A stretch of DNA of 58,350 nucleotides, taken from NCBI GenBank assembly GCA_934435195.1, contig CAKSAJ010000017.1, forward strand, positions 1 to 58,350, written 5' to 3'. Source of the DNA: an uncultured Schaedlerella sp. GTDB lineage: Bacteria; Bacillota; Clostridia; Lachnospirales; Lachnospiraceae. The position numbers and the translations under genes were made by a program. How positions within the stretch are numbered: position 1 is the first letter of the stretch; each line of letters opens with the position of its first letter. Positions 16,766 through 25,384 of the stretch are shown piece by piece. A model generated the notes under the pieces. It saw only the letters and a list, made by a program, of their open reading frames with translations. It had not been told where the DNA came from and ran no database searches.

Positions 16766-17302
16766 TTAAACTAACTCAATTAAAACTTCCATAGCTGCAT
16801 CACCTTTACGCTGGCCAATCTTAACGATTCTTGTATAACCACCGTTACGGTCTGCATACTTAGGAGCGATCTCTGTAAACAATTTGTCTACAACGTCAAC
16901 TTTCTTAGTATTTTTCTTCTTTCCTGCAGCTGCTGTAGGAACTTCTGTTACAGAATACAGAACTTTAGCCATCTGTCTTCTTGCGTGAAGTCTGCTAGGC
17001 ATATCTTTTTTGATTGTCTTTTCAACTTCATCATAAACAGTAACTTTCTTTCCGTCTACAACTTCTTTTACTCTCTTGCCATTCTCGTCTTTACGAGCAA
17101 CTTTAGCTGTTACTGTAACTTCTTCGAAGTTATCTTTTTCTTTTACAGCCAGAGCGATCAGCTTCTCAGCTTCTTTACGAATCTCTTTAGCTTTAGCTTC
17201 TGTTGTAATGATTTTACCATTGTTTAACAATGCTGTTACCTGGTTTCTGATTAAGGCTTTTCTCTGAGCAGAAGTTCTGCCGAGTTTTCTATATTTTGCC
17301 AT
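16766..17302 (-). CDS. rplQ: 50S ribosomal protein L17
   Basis: Large-subunit protein near the exit tunnel. The N-terminus MAKYRKLGRTSAQRKALIRNQ (opening MAKYRKLGRTSAQR) and C-terminal NGGYTRIVKIGQRKGDAA are typical. At 178 residues it is far longer than the usual 115-130, owing to a Lys/Glu-rich insertion at about residues 65-100 (VTAKVARKDENG through KKDMPSR) and a second tract near 125-135. Last gene of the ribosomal cluster. Confidence 0.95.
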   Translation of the reverse strand: MAKYRKLGRTSAQRKALIRNQVTALLNNGKIITTEAKAKEIRKEAEKLIALAVKEKDNFEEVTVTAKVARKDENGKRVKEVVDGKKVTVYDEVEKTIKKDMPSRLHARRQMAKVLYSVTEVPTAAAGKKKNTKKVDVVDKLFTEIAPKYADRNGGYTRIVKIGQRKGDAAMEVLIELV

Positions 17303-17363
17303 TGTACTTATCCTCCATAATTTACATTTGGTTATGCGTCTTCGGGCTTATTAATCAAATGCT

Positions 17364-17393
17364 CTGTCCGCACACATCGGTCTTACCGGACAG
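17364..17393 (-). other. Intercistronic hairpin between rpoA and rplQ
   Basis: CTGTCCG and CGGACAG form a perfect 7-bp stem in the 116-base gap. There is no T-run on the minus strand, so it is not a normal terminator; mRNA processing or local control is possible. Confidence 0.45.
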
Positions 17394-17418
17394 AAATTTA
17401 AATATTAAGCAAATCTAA

Positions 17419-18378
17419 TTATTCCTCTCCGGAATTAAGCTCAAGTCCAAGTTCCTTAAGCTTAGCAAGTACTTCTTCCAAAGACTTACGTCCAAGGTTA
17501 CGTACTTTCATCATATCTTCTGATGTTTTATTTGTAAGTTCTTCAACTGTGTTGATTCCTGCTCTCTTCAGACAGTTGTAGGAACGTACTGACAATTCAA
17601 GTTCGTCGATGCTCATCTCAAGAACTTTTTCTTTCTCGTCATCCTCTTTTTCGATCATAACTTCTGCAGCCTGAGCTACTTCTGAAAGATCGATGAAGAG
17701 TTTCAAATGTTCGCTGAGTACTTTCGCAGCAAGGCTGACAGCCTCGTCTGGAAGCAATGTACCTTTTGTCCATACATCCAATGTCAGTTTATCATAATCT
17801 GTAACCTGACCTACACGAGTATTCTGAACTGTCATATTGACACGCTCAACTGGAGTATAAACAGAATCAATCGGAATTACACCAATCGGTAAATCATCGC
17901 TCTTGTTCTTGTCTGCGCTCACGTATCCTCTGCCTTTTGTAATGGTCATTTCCATATACAATTTGCTGTCTTTACCACCACTTAAAGTAGCAATGACCTG
18001 CTCAGGATTCATAATCTCAATATCAGAGTCTGCCTGGATATCAGCACCTGTTACAACGCCTTCTCCTTCAAATTCGATATAAGCAGTTTTCACTTCATCA
18101 GATTCAGATGAATTCTTGATTGCAAGAGATTTTAAATTCATGATAATCTCTGCTACATCTTCCTTTACACCTGGAATGGAACTAAATTCATGTAAAACAC
18201 CATCAATCTTTACAGAACTGATAGCAGCTCCCGGAAGAGAAGAAAGCATAATTCTTCTCATGGAGTTACCCAATGTGATTCCATAACCTCTTTCAAGTGG
18301 CTCTACAACGAATCTTCCGTATTTCTTATCTTCTGAAATATCAGTAATTTCAATATTCGGTTTATTAAAATCAAACAC
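17419..18378 (-). CDS. rpoA: RNA polymerase alpha subunit
   Basis: Scaffold for polymerase assembly. The N-terminal domain (about 1-230) holds ERGYGITLGNSMRRIMLSS (begins ERGYGITLGN), and the C-terminal domain (about 245-310) that contacts UP elements and activators holds RSYNCLKRAGINTVEELT (RSYNCLKRAG). Start is GTG 18378, with AAGGAGGG eight bases upstream. Normal length, 319 residues. Confidence 0.97.
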   Translation of the reverse strand: MFDFNKPNIEITDISEDKKYGRFVVEPLERGYGITLGNSMRRIMLSSLPGAAISSVKIDGVLHEFSSIPGVKEDVAEIIMNLKSLAIKNSSESDEVKTAYIEFEGEGVVTGADIQADSDIEIMNPEQVIATLSGGKDSKLYMEMTITKGRGYVSADKNKSDDLPIGVIPIDSVYTPVERVNMTVQNTRVGQVTDYDKLTLDVWTKGTLLPDEAVSLAAKVLSEHLKLFIDLSEVAQAAEVMIEKEDDEKEKVLEMSIDELELSVRSYNCLKRAGINTVEELTNKTSEDMMKVRNLGRKSLEEVLAKLKELGLELNSGEE

Positions 18379-18437
18379 TACACAGACCCTCCTTATGGGT
18401 TTAAAAATGTTGAGGGATACGATATTAATTCCAATTA

Positions 18438-19031
18438 TTATTTAGAATATAACTCGACGATCAACATCTCATCAACAGGAACATCGATTGCTTCTCTCTT
18501 AGGAAGTTCTTTTACTTCACCTTTGAGGTTTTCAGCATCAACTTCCAACCAATCAGGAACCATGTTTCCAGCTGTTACTTCAAGAATGTCTTTGTATCTC
18601 TGAGAACCTTTGTTTTTCTCTTTGATTTCGATAACATCTCCAGCTTTTACAAGGTAAGAAGGAATGTTCACCTGTTTACCATTAACAAGTACATGTTTGT
18701 GGTCAACAATCTGTCTAGCTTCTTTTCTTGTTCTAGCAAATCCCATACGGAACATTACGTTGTCCAGTCTGGATTCAAGAAGAACCATAAGGTTTTCACC
18801 TGTCATTCCTTCCTGCTGTTTTGCTTTTGCATAGTAGTTTCTGAAAGGTTTTTCCAGAACACCATAGATAAATTTAGCTTTCTGTTTTTCACGTAACTGA
18901 AGACCATACTCGCTCATTTTTCTATTAGATCTTTTTAACTGTCTGTTAGATTTTTTATTAATTCCTAAATAGATTGGGTCCATACCTAATGAACGGCATC
19001 TTTTAAGAACTGGAACTCTATTTACTGCCAT
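18438..19031 (-). CDS. rpsD: 30S ribosomal protein S4
   Basis: Primary 16S rRNA binder of 197 residues, with the S4 RNA-binding domain (about 88-150, LESRLDNVMFRMGFARTR opening LESRLDNVMFR). In many bacteria S4 represses the alpha operon by binding its message. The N-terminus lacks the zinc cysteines of some S4 forms. It lies in the alpha operon between rpsK and rpoA, with AGGAGG before ATG. Confidence 0.97.
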   Translation of the reverse strand: MAVNRVPVLKRCRSLGMDPIYLGINKKSNRQLKRSNRKMSEYGLQLREKQKAKFIYGVLEKPFRNYYAKAKQQEGMTGENLMVLLESRLDNVMFRMGFARTRKEARQIVDHKHVLVNGKQVNIPSYLVKAGDVIEIKEKNKGSQRYKDILEVTAGNMVPDWLEVDAENLKGEVKELPKREAIDVPVDEMLIVELYSK

Positions 19032-19064
19032 TTTCGCTTCCTCCTAATTAATCGCGTTTAATCA

Positions 19065-19460
19065 CTAGACTCTTCTACGTTTCGGTGGACGGCATCCGTT
19101 ATGTGGTACCGGAGTAACGTCTTTGATACTTACAACATCGATTCCGCAAGCCTGCAATGCACGGATTGCTGCTTCTCTACCTGATCCTGGTCCTTTAACG
19201 AAAACGTCTACTGTCTTCAATCCATGGATCAATGCTGCTTTAGCTGCTGTCTCAGCTGCCATCTGTGCTGCATATGGAGTAGATTTTCTTGAACCTTTAA
19301 ATCCCAGACCGCCTGCACTTGCCCATGAAAGAGCATTTCCCTGTGCATCTGTTAATGTAACGATTGTATTGTTAAAAGATGCCTGAATATGAGCCTGTCC
19401 TCGTTCAACGTTTTTCTTGACACGTTTCTTTGTCACTTTTTTTGTAACTTTTTTAGCCAT
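19065..19460 (-). CDS. rpsK: 30S ribosomal protein S11
   Basis: Platform protein of the small subunit, 131 residues. Basic N-terminus, then GQAHIQASFNNTIVTLTD and the typical end TPVPHNGCRPPKRRRV. Its ribosome site is weaker than its neighbours' (GTAGGT), so translation may depend on the upstream rpsM. Confidence 0.97.
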   Translation of the reverse strand: MAKKVTKKVTKKRVKKNVERGQAHIQASFNNTIVTLTDAQGNALSWASAGGLGFKGSRKSTPYAAQMAAETAAKAALIHGLKTVDVFVKGPGSGREAAIRALQACGIDVVSIKDVTPVPHNGCRPPKRRRV

Positions 19461-19496
19461 TATAAACTAACCTACTTTCTTCGAATCTTTAATTAA

Positions 19497-19865
19497 TTAT
19501 TTTTTCTTGTTTGCTACAGTTCTCTTAGGACCTTTACATGTTCTTGCATTAGTCTTAGTTTTCTGTCCACGTACTGGAAGTCCTTTTCTGTGACGGATTC
19601 CACGATAGCATCCGATTTCTTTTAATCTCTTGATGTTCAGCTGGATCTCTCTTCTAAGATCACCTTCTACAATCTGAGTTGCATCGATTACTTCACTGAT
19701 TTTCTTTACATCTTCACTTGTTAAATCTCTTACACGAGTGCTTGGATCAATTCCTGCCTCTGCTAAGATACGGTTTGAACTTGTTCTTCCAATTCCATAG
19801 ATATAAGTTAAACCGATTTCTACACGTTTGTCTCTTGGTAAGTCTACACCTGCAATACGAGCCAT
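19497..19865 (-). CDS. rpsM: 30S ribosomal protein S13
   Basis: Head protein of the small subunit that contacts P-site tRNA and the large subunit. It begins MARIAGVDLPRDKRVEI and has the YGIGRTSS motif and the C-terminal GLPVRGQKTKTNART tail. ATG 19865 follows GGAGG at proper spacing, giving 122 residues; the in-frame ATG five codons upstream is not favoured. A 362-base structured gap precedes it. Confidence 0.97.
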   Translation of the reverse strand: MARIAGVDLPRDKRVEIGLTYIYGIGRTSSNRILAEAGIDPSTRVRDLTSEDVKKISEVIDATQIVEGDLRREIQLNIKRLKEIGCYRGIRHRKGLPVRGQKTKTNARTCKGPKRTVANKKK

Positions 19866-20227
19866 GTGTCTTTCCTCCATTTTGAATCATTTTTAATATT
19901 GTCTTTAACTGGAACAATAATCCTTTCGGACTATCATTCAGGCCGATGATATTCATCTGCCCTTTCCCGGTACGTCAATCCTTACGCAATACTCCGGGTA
20001 TTAGAAGCAATATACAATCGCACTCTGACAGTTCTGTTAACGAACCGGACTTCCTGCTGTGAACGACATTCCATCCCTCGGCCAGATGCTTCGAACACCG
20101 CTCTATCGGTACCTGTATGATAGAGGACCGGTGTATCCTTACTGTATATTAAACAAGTTCACACACATCCTGGTGTGTCCCTCGTCAGCCGCCTAATTAA
20201 TAAAACACTATTGAGAATTGGTATTAA
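19866..20227 (-). ncRNA. Structured gene-free stretch between rpmJ and rpsM (candidate cis-RNA)
   Basis: No protein gene fits this 362-base interval, although the ribosomal genes around it are packed within tens of bases. Several hairpins are visible: 20095-20134 (13 paired bases, ACACCG and CTCTATC arms), 20161-20178 (ACACAC/GTGTGT), 19988-20002 (AATAC/GTATT) and 19932-19951 (TATCAT/ATGATA). It stands where the S4-controlled leader of the alpha operon lies in other bacteria, so an autoregulatory leader is the natural guess. It does not match the gammaproteobacterial alpha pseudoknot in any way I can see. Identity open. Confidence 0.5.
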
Positions 20228-20341
20228 TTAACCCTGTCTCTGTTTGTGTTTCGGATTTTCGCAGATTACTCTGATACTTCCTTTTCTCTTAATAATCTTG
20301 CATTTTTCACAAATTGGTTTTACTGATGATCTAACCTTCAT
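20228..20341 (-). CDS. rpmJ: 50S ribosomal protein L36
   Basis: A 37-residue zinc-ribbon ribosomal protein, too short for most gene callers. It begins MKVRSSVKPICEKCKIIKR and ends ENPKHKQRQG, with the C-C-C-H zinc pattern (Cys 11, 14, 27 and His 32) that marks the zinc-containing form. GGAGGATTTAAC precedes ATG 20341. Confidence 0.96.
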   Translation of the reverse strand: MKVRSSVKPICEKCKIIKRKGSIRVICENPKHKQRQG

Positions 20342-20459
20342 GTTAAATCCTCCTTCCATCCTTTGCTAAAACTTTGGTTACTTCATTTTTGGACACGCAT
20401 ATCCAAAAACGACCATTTCATAGTATAGCACCAAGTCATCCTAAAAGTCAACACTTTTT

Positions 20460-20678
20460 TTATTTATCTCTCCAAACAATTCTTCCTTTGCTCAGATCGT
20501 ATGGTGACATCTCTAATGTAACCTTGTCACCCGGTAAAATCTTAATGAAATTCATACGAAGTTTTCCACTGATATGTGCAAGTACAATATGTCCATTTTC
20601 AAGCTCTACCTTAAACATTGCGTTTGGCAATTTTTCAACTACGACTCCTTCGATCTCGATTACGTCAGTTTTTGACAT
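20460..20678 (-). CDS. infA: Translation initiation factor IF-1
   Basis: A 72-residue OB-fold protein that blocks the A site during initiation. It contains EGVVVEKLPNAMFKVELENG (starting EGVVVEKLPN) and ends SKGRIVWRDK. ATG 20678 has GGGAGG; the seven-codon extension lacks support. Between the KOW gene and rpmJ, the usual Firmicutes order. Confidence 0.97.
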   Translation of the reverse strand: MSKTDVIEIEGVVVEKLPNAMFKVELENGHIVLAHISGKLRMNFIKILPGDKVTLEMSPYDLSKGRIVWRDK

Positions 20679-20760
20679 ATTAAATCCTCCCGTGCTCATG
20701 CACTTTACAATTCCTGTTATATTTATTTCAATTATTCCTTACATTATATATACATCAGCA

Positions 20761-21006
20761 TCAGTATGCTTTTTGTATATAGTTTTGTATTGTTTCTTGG
20801 ATTGCTGCATCATTTGTGCAGTCTTCACATTGCATCTTATATATAATCTGCACATGTCGTCTGTTTTTTTTCTTTAAATTGCTGACAGAGCGTTTCGCCC
20901 CGTCAGCCAGATATACATATTCATCATTGACAGAAATTATGACATATATACAATCTTTATCCCGCCCCGCCTTAGATCTGGCAAGCATTCCAGGTTCCAT
21001 GAACAT
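20761..21006 (-). CDS. KOW-domain RNA-binding protein
   Basis: An 81-residue protein found in this operon position in many Firmicutes, annotated as a KOW or L14e-like RNA-binding protein. Features visible are a short KOW-like strand pattern (GMLARSKAGRDKDCIYVII), a basic KKKNRRH segment and CEDC near the end. Its GGGAGAG site lies in the last codons of adk. Precise role unknown; the context suggests ribosome work. Confidence 0.8.
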   Translation of the reverse strand: MFMEPGMLARSKAGRDKDCIYVIISVNDEYVYLADGAKRSVSNLKKKNRRHVQIIYKMQCEDCTNDAAIQETIQNYIQKAY

Positions 21007-21009
21007 AAA

Positions 21010-21654
21010 TTACTCTCCCAGAATCTTAACGATTGCAGCAAATACATCATTGATATCGATTGTTCCGTCTACTTCTTTCAAAGCTCCGGATTTTGTATAA
21101 TAATCAATCAATGGCTGTGTCTGCTCATGATAAACACCAAGACGTTTTGTAACTGTCTCCGGCTTATCATCATCACGCAGAATTAATGTGCCGCCACATT
21201 TATCACAAATATTTTCTACCTTTGTAGGAGCGTAAACAATATGATATGTTGCTCCACAATCTACACACGCACGTCTTCCTGACATACGATTTACAATATT
21301 TTCATCCGGAACTTCCACATTGATAGCATAATCAACTTTCTGACCCAGCTTAGCAAGAGCTGCATCTAAAGCTTCTGCCTGTGGAATTGTTCTCGGGAAA
21401 CCATCAAGAACATAACCGTTTGCACAGTCATCCTGATTTACTCGGTCTACAACAAGATCTACAACCAATTCATCTGGTACAAGAAGTCCCTGGTCCATGT
21501 AAGTTTTTGCTTTTTTTCCAAGCTCTGTTCCATTTTTGATGTTTGCTCTGAAAATATCTCCTGTAGAAATGTGTGGAATCTGATATTTTTCAGAAATCTT
21601 CTTTGCCTGAGTTCCTTTTCCTGCACCCGGTGCACCTAACATAATAATTTTCAT
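21010..21654 (-). CDS. adk: Adenylate kinase
   Basis: Interconverts ATP plus AMP with two ADP. The P-loop GAPGAGKGTQ is at residues 7-16, and the LID carries a four-cysteine zinc site (CVDCGATYH and CDKCGG, near 130-155) as in the long Gram-positive form. Length 214. It sits between secY and the KOW gene; map, often found just after adk, is not there. Confidence 0.97.
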   Translation of the reverse strand: MKIIMLGAPGAGKGTQAKKISEKYQIPHISTGDIFRANIKNGTELGKKAKTYMDQGLLVPDELVVDLVVDRVNQDDCANGYVLDGFPRTIPQAEALDAALAKLGQKVDYAINVEVPDENIVNRMSGRRACVDCGATYHIVYAPTKVENICDKCGGTLILRDDDKPETVTKRLGVYHEQTQPLIDYYTKSGALKEVDGTIDINDVFAAIVKILGE

Positions 21655-21762
21655 AATATGCCTCCTTTGTTTTTACCGAAAATTTTATAATTCTCTGAAT
21701 AGCACATTAACCCGCCGCACTCCACCCTCTAAGGATAAAGTACAACGAGCTAAATATTATCA

Positions 21763-23115
21763 TTAATATCCAAGAAAACTATTCTTCATAGAACCGCCCT
21801 TGGTATTCAAAAATCCTGTGTAGTTACGTACTAACATCTGGGATTCAATCTGCTTCAATGTCTCAAGAACAACACCAACAATAATGATGATTGATGTTCC
21901 ACCAAAAGAAACATTTGCTCCGAATACACCATTAAAGAAGTACGGAATCACCTGAATGATCACAAGGCCGCATGCTCCAACAAAAATAATATAATTTAAA
22001 ATCTTTGTCAAGTATTCTACGGTTGGCTTACCAGGACGGATTCCCGGAATAAAGCCTCCGCTCTTCTTCATATTATTTGCAATCTCTAATGGATTAAAAG
22101 TAATCGATGTATAGAAATATGCAAAGAAAATTGTAAGTACGATATAAACAACCAGACCGATTGAATATATTAAATTATCTGGATCACACCAGTTATTTGA
22201 GTTCATACACTTCAGAATCTGGCTTCCGATTCCAGTGCCATTTCCTTTTCCAAGGAACTGAGCAATAACAATCGGAAACTGCATCAGTGATGATGCAAAA
22301 ATTACCGGTATAACGCCTGCTGTATTTACCTTTAACGGAATATGTGAAGACTGACCACCATAAGTCTTTCTTCCCTGAACTTTCTGTGAATACTGTACTG
22401 CAATTCTTCTTTCTCCGTCCTGCAAAATCACTACAAGAAGGATAACAACGAGTATTACTGCGAGAATGATCACTGCTGAGAGTAAACCTTTTGCAAGAGT
22501 CTTGCCTTTGATAAACTGTTCAAACAGAGTCACAAAATCACTTGGTACACGTGAAATAATATTGATCAACAGCACAATGGAAATACCATTTCCAACACCT
22601 TTTTCCGTAATACGCTCACCAATCCACATTAAAAATGCAGAACCGGCAGTTAATGTACATACAACAATTGCAGCATTTACAAAATTATATTCAACAAGCA
22701 GTCCCTGACGACCGAATCCAACAGCCATTGCTGTAGACTGGATCAGTGCAAGTGCTACGGTTACATAACGTGTAATTGCTGCGAGCTTCTTTCTTCCATC
22801 CGGGCCGTCTTTCTGCATTTCTTCCAGTTTTGGAATTGCAATTGTCAACAGCTGTATGATGATAGAAGATGTGATGTACGGTGTTATGCTCAATGCAAAC
22901 ACCGACATCTGTGTAAAGGAGCCTCCGGTAAATGCATCAAAGAAATTGAATGCATCTCCGGTCTGACTCGCGAAAAAATTCTGAATATAAGTTGGATCCA
23001 CACCCGGTGTAGGCAGTTCGGAACCAAGTCTAACAACGATAAGCATCATGAATGTATAGAAAAGTCTCTTACGTACGTCTTCTATTTTAAATGCTCTTCG
23101 TACTGTATCTAGCAT
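21763..23115 (-). CDS. secY: Preprotein translocase subunit SecY
   Basis: Channel subunit of the SecYEG protein-export complex, 450 residues with ten membrane segments. Seen are the plug region after GVDPTY, the cytosolic loop RRIAVQYSQKVQGRK and FNPLEIANNMKKSGGFIPGIRPG (loop FIPGIRPGKPT). The start overlaps the rplO stop by one base (TAATG), indicating translational coupling. Confidence 0.97.
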   Translation of the reverse strand: MLDTVRRAFKIEDVRKRLFYTFMMLIVVRLGSELPTPGVDPTYIQNFFASQTGDAFNFFDAFTGGSFTQMSVFALSITPYITSSIIIQLLTIAIPKLEEMQKDGPDGRKKLAAITRYVTVALALIQSTAMAVGFGRQGLLVEYNFVNAAIVVCTLTAGSAFLMWIGERITEKGVGNGISIVLLINIISRVPSDFVTLFEQFIKGKTLAKGLLSAVIILAVILVVILLVVILQDGERRIAVQYSQKVQGRKTYGGQSSHIPLKVNTAGVIPVIFASSLMQFPIVIAQFLGKGNGTGIGSQILKCMNSNNWCDPDNLIYSIGLVVYIVLTIFFAYFYTSITFNPLEIANNMKKSGGFIPGIRPGKPTVEYLTKILNYIIFVGACGLVIIQVIPYFFNGVFGANVSFGGTSIIIIVGVVLETLKQIESQMLVRNYTGFLNTKGGSMKNSFLGY

Positions 23116-23555
23116 TAGATCACCTCTGCTTTTCCACCAAGGGACTCAATCTTCTCAGCTGCTTTTGCACTGAATGCATTAGCCTGAACTGTGAGTTTCT
23201 TAGTAAACTCTCCATTTCCAAGAATTTTTACACCATCTTTTGGATTTTTAACGATTCCGTTTTCGATTAATGTCTCAACGGATACTGTAGCGCCATCTTC
23301 AAAAATTTCTAATGCGCTCAGGTTGATGCCAACGATCTCTTTAGAGTTTCTGCATTTGAAACCTCTCTTTGGCAATCTTCTGTATAAAGGCATCTGACCA
23401 CCTTCAAAGCCTGGTCTTGTAGCTCCTGAACGAGCTTTCTGACCTTTGTGACCCTTACCAGCTGTCTTACCATTTCCAGAACCGTGTCCACGGCCTCTTC
23501 TGAAATTATCACTATGTTTAGAACCGTCTGCCGGTCTCAAGTTTGATAAGTCCAT
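23115..23555 (-). CDS. rplO: 50S ribosomal protein L15
   Basis: Late-assembly large-subunit protein, 146 residues. Typical Gly/Lys/Arg-rich N-terminus (RRGRGHGSGNGKTAGKGHKG, begins RRGRGHGSG) and PLYRRLPKRGFKC. AGGAGG precedes ATG. Confidence 0.97.
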   Translation of the reverse strand: MDLSNLRPADGSKHSDNFRRGRGHGSGNGKTAGKGHKGQKARSGATRPGFEGGQMPLYRRLPKRGFKCRNSKEIVGINLSALEIFEDGATVSVETLIENGIVKNPKDGVKILGNGEFTKKLTVQANAFSAKAAEKIESLGGKAEVI

Positions 23556-23582
23556 GATATTACCTCCTTATCGATTTATGCT

Positions 23583-23765
23583 TTACGCTTCTTCTTCAAC
23601 TTTCACTAAGTGTCTTACCTGCTGTACCATACCTCTTGTTGCTGCATTATCTGGTAATACAACTGTTTTGTTCAGCTTTTTCAGTCCCAAAGCTTCTACA
23701 GTTTTTCTATGCTTTGGTATAGCACCGATAGTAGACTTAACCAGTGTAACTTTTAAATTTGCCAT
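23583..23765 (-). CDS. rpmD: 50S ribosomal protein L30
   Basis: A 60-residue protein of the L30 fold, MANLKVTLVKSTIGAIPKH at the start and MVQQVRHLVKVEE at the end. Between rpsE and rplO in the spc operon. Confidence 0.96.
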   Translation of the reverse strand: MANLKVTLVKSTIGAIPKHRKTVEALGLKKLNKTVVLPDNAATRGMVQQVRHLVKVEEEA

Positions 23766-23809
23766 TTAACCTTACCTCCTATTATGTGACAGAGCACAAG
23801 CTCTATCTC

Positions 23810-24319
23810 TTAGCCTACGATCTCTTCTACTGATTTACCACGAAGTCTAGCAACAGTCTCTGGAGTTTTAACTCCTCTAAGACCTTCGATTGTAGCAAGT
23901 ACTACGTTCTGTTTATTGTTAGAACCTAATGATTTTGTACGGATATTTTTGATTCCTGCTAACTCGATAACCGCACGCGCTGGACCACCAGCGATTACTC
24001 CAGTACCTTCTGGAGCTTTCTTTAACAATACAGAAGCGCTTCCAAATTTTCCGATAACATCATGCTGTACACTGTCGTTCTCATCAAGTGAAACCTCAAT
24101 CAGTTTCTTTGTTGCATCTTCTTTACCTTTACGGATAGCTTCCGGGATTTCAGTAGCTTTTCCTAAACCTGCACCAACATGGCCTTTTCCGTCGCCTACA
24201 ACTACTAAAGCTGTGAATCTCATGTTACGACCACCTTTTACGACCTTGGTAACACGTTTAATTGATACCACTTTTTCTTCTAACTCTAACTGACTAGCAT
24301 CAATACGTTCCTGTCTCAT
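23810..24319 (-). CDS. rpsE: 30S ribosomal protein S5
   Basis: Small-subunit protein involved in decoding fidelity, 169 residues. The S5 double-stranded RNA-binding-like domain (VVKGGRNMRFTALVVVGDG, begins VVKGGRNMRF) and the C-terminal domain (GTGVIAGGPARAV) are intact. Confidence 0.97.
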   Translation of the reverse strand: MRQERIDASQLELEEKVVSIKRVTKVVKGGRNMRFTALVVVGDGKGHVGAGLGKATEIPEAIRKGKEDATKKLIEVSLDENDSVQHDVIGKFGSASVLLKKAPEGTGVIAGGPARAVIELAGIKNIRTKSLGSNNKQNVVLATIEGLRGVKTPETVARLRGKSVEEIVG

Positions 24320-24334
24320 ATGTGTTCTCCCTTC

Positions 24335-24703
24335 CTAGAAATTCAGTCCAGCTTCTCTAGCTGCGTCTGCTAATGCTTTAATTTTTCCCTGGTAGATAAA
24401 GCCGCCTCTATCAAAGACAACTTCTGTAATACCTTTTGCCATTGCTTTTTCAGCAATTACTTTTCCAAGATATGCTGCTGCATCAACGTTGTTAGTTTTC
24501 TCAAGTTCAGCTTTCACGTCTTTCTGAAGAGTGGAAGCGGATACCAGAGTATTTCCAACTGTATCGTCAATAATCTGTGCATACATGTGATTATTACTTC
24601 TAAACACTGCCAAACGTGGTCTCTCAGCTGTTCCGCTGAAACGGTTACGCAATTTCATGTGTTTTTTTCTACGAACTTCAACTCTTGATTTCTTACTAAC
24701 CAT
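24335..24703 (-). CDS. rplR: 50S ribosomal protein L18
   Basis: 5S rRNA-binding protein of 122 residues, with RPRLAVFRSNNHMYAQIIDD (begins RPRLAVFRSN) and FDRGGFIYQGKIKALADAAR. AAGGAGGG precedes ATG. Confidence 0.97.
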   Translation of the reverse strand: MVSKKSRVEVRRKKHMKLRNRFSGTAERPRLAVFRSNNHMYAQIIDDTVGNTLVSASTLQKDVKAELEKTNNVDAAAYLGKVIAEKAMAKGITEVVFDRGGFIYQGKIKALADAAREAGLNF

Positions 24704-24721
24704 TATTCACACCCTCCTTAA

Positions 24722-25264
24722 TTATTTCTTACCAGTCTTACCAACTTTACGTCTGATAACTTCATCAGCATATTTAATACCTTTACCTTTGTAAGGTTCT
24801 GGTCTTCTCTTATCTCTGATTTCAGCTGCGTACTGGCCAACTTTTTCTTTGCTGATACCTTTTACAGTAATCTTATTCTGACCTTCCAGAACTGTTTCAA
24901 TACCTTCTGGATCTGTCATTTCTACTGGATGTGAATATCCAAGATTCAATGTAAGTTTATTTCCAGACTTAGAAGCTCTGTATCCAACACCGTTAACTTC
25001 CAGAACTTTTTCGTATCCTTCAGTTACACCGATTACCATGTTGTTGATCAGTGTTCTTGTAAGACCATGAAGGGATTTCATTCTCTTCAGATCGTTTGGT
25101 CTTGTAACGATTACTTCTTCGCCTTCCTGTTTGATTTCCATTTCTACTGGAAGCTCTTTTGTAAGAGTTCCTTTAGGACCTGTTACAGTCACTACATTAT
25201 TCTCAGCAATTTCAACTTTAACTCCAGCTGGAATTGTGATTGGCAGTCTTCCTATACGTGACAT
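24722..25264 (-). CDS. rplF: 50S ribosomal protein L6
   Basis: Large-subunit protein near the factor-binding site, 180 residues with two repeated L6 domains; MSRIGRLPI start and RRPEPYKGKGIKY end signature are clear. Confidence 0.97.
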   Translation of the reverse strand: MSRIGRLPITIPAGVKVEIAENNVVTVTGPKGTLTKELPVEMEIKQEGEEVIVTRPNDLKRMKSLHGLTRTLINNMVIGVTEGYEKVLEVNGVGYRASKSGNKLTLNLGYSHPVEMTDPEGIETVLEGQNKITVKGISKEKVGQYAAEIRDKRRPEPYKGKGIKYADEVIRRKVGKTGKK

Positions 25265-25294
25265 ACCTTTATCCTCCTATAACTTAAATTTTCG

Positions 25295-25315
25295 GAGCGG
25301 ATCCTTTGTCCGCTC
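25295..25315 (-). other. Hairpin upstream of rplF
   Basis: GAGCGGA and TCCGCTC form a perfect 7-bp stem in the 120-base rplF-rpsH gap, just before the rplF ribosome site. Confidence 0.45.
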
Positions 25316-25331
25316 TGTTTTCAGTTGCACC

Positions 25332-25372
25332 ACGCACTTGGCGAGGTTTCCCTTGCCCGATGCGTTTTTTTT
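25332..25372 (+). other. Hairpin with plus-strand T-run inside the spc operon
   Basis: ACGCA...TGCGT with an inner GGCGAGG/CCTTGCC pairing is followed on the plus strand by eight T. It looks like a terminator facing against the operon, so it might stop antisense transcription, or the T-run may be chance. On the minus strand it has no T-run. Confidence 0.4.
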
Positions 25373-25384
25373 AAAGCTTTCAGC

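Noticed and set aside
19866..20227. Group II intron fragment between rpmJ and rpsM
   Set aside because: A GTGCGA sequence near 20015-20025 (minus strand) recalls an intron 5' end, but no domain V or reverse-transcriptase trace is visible.
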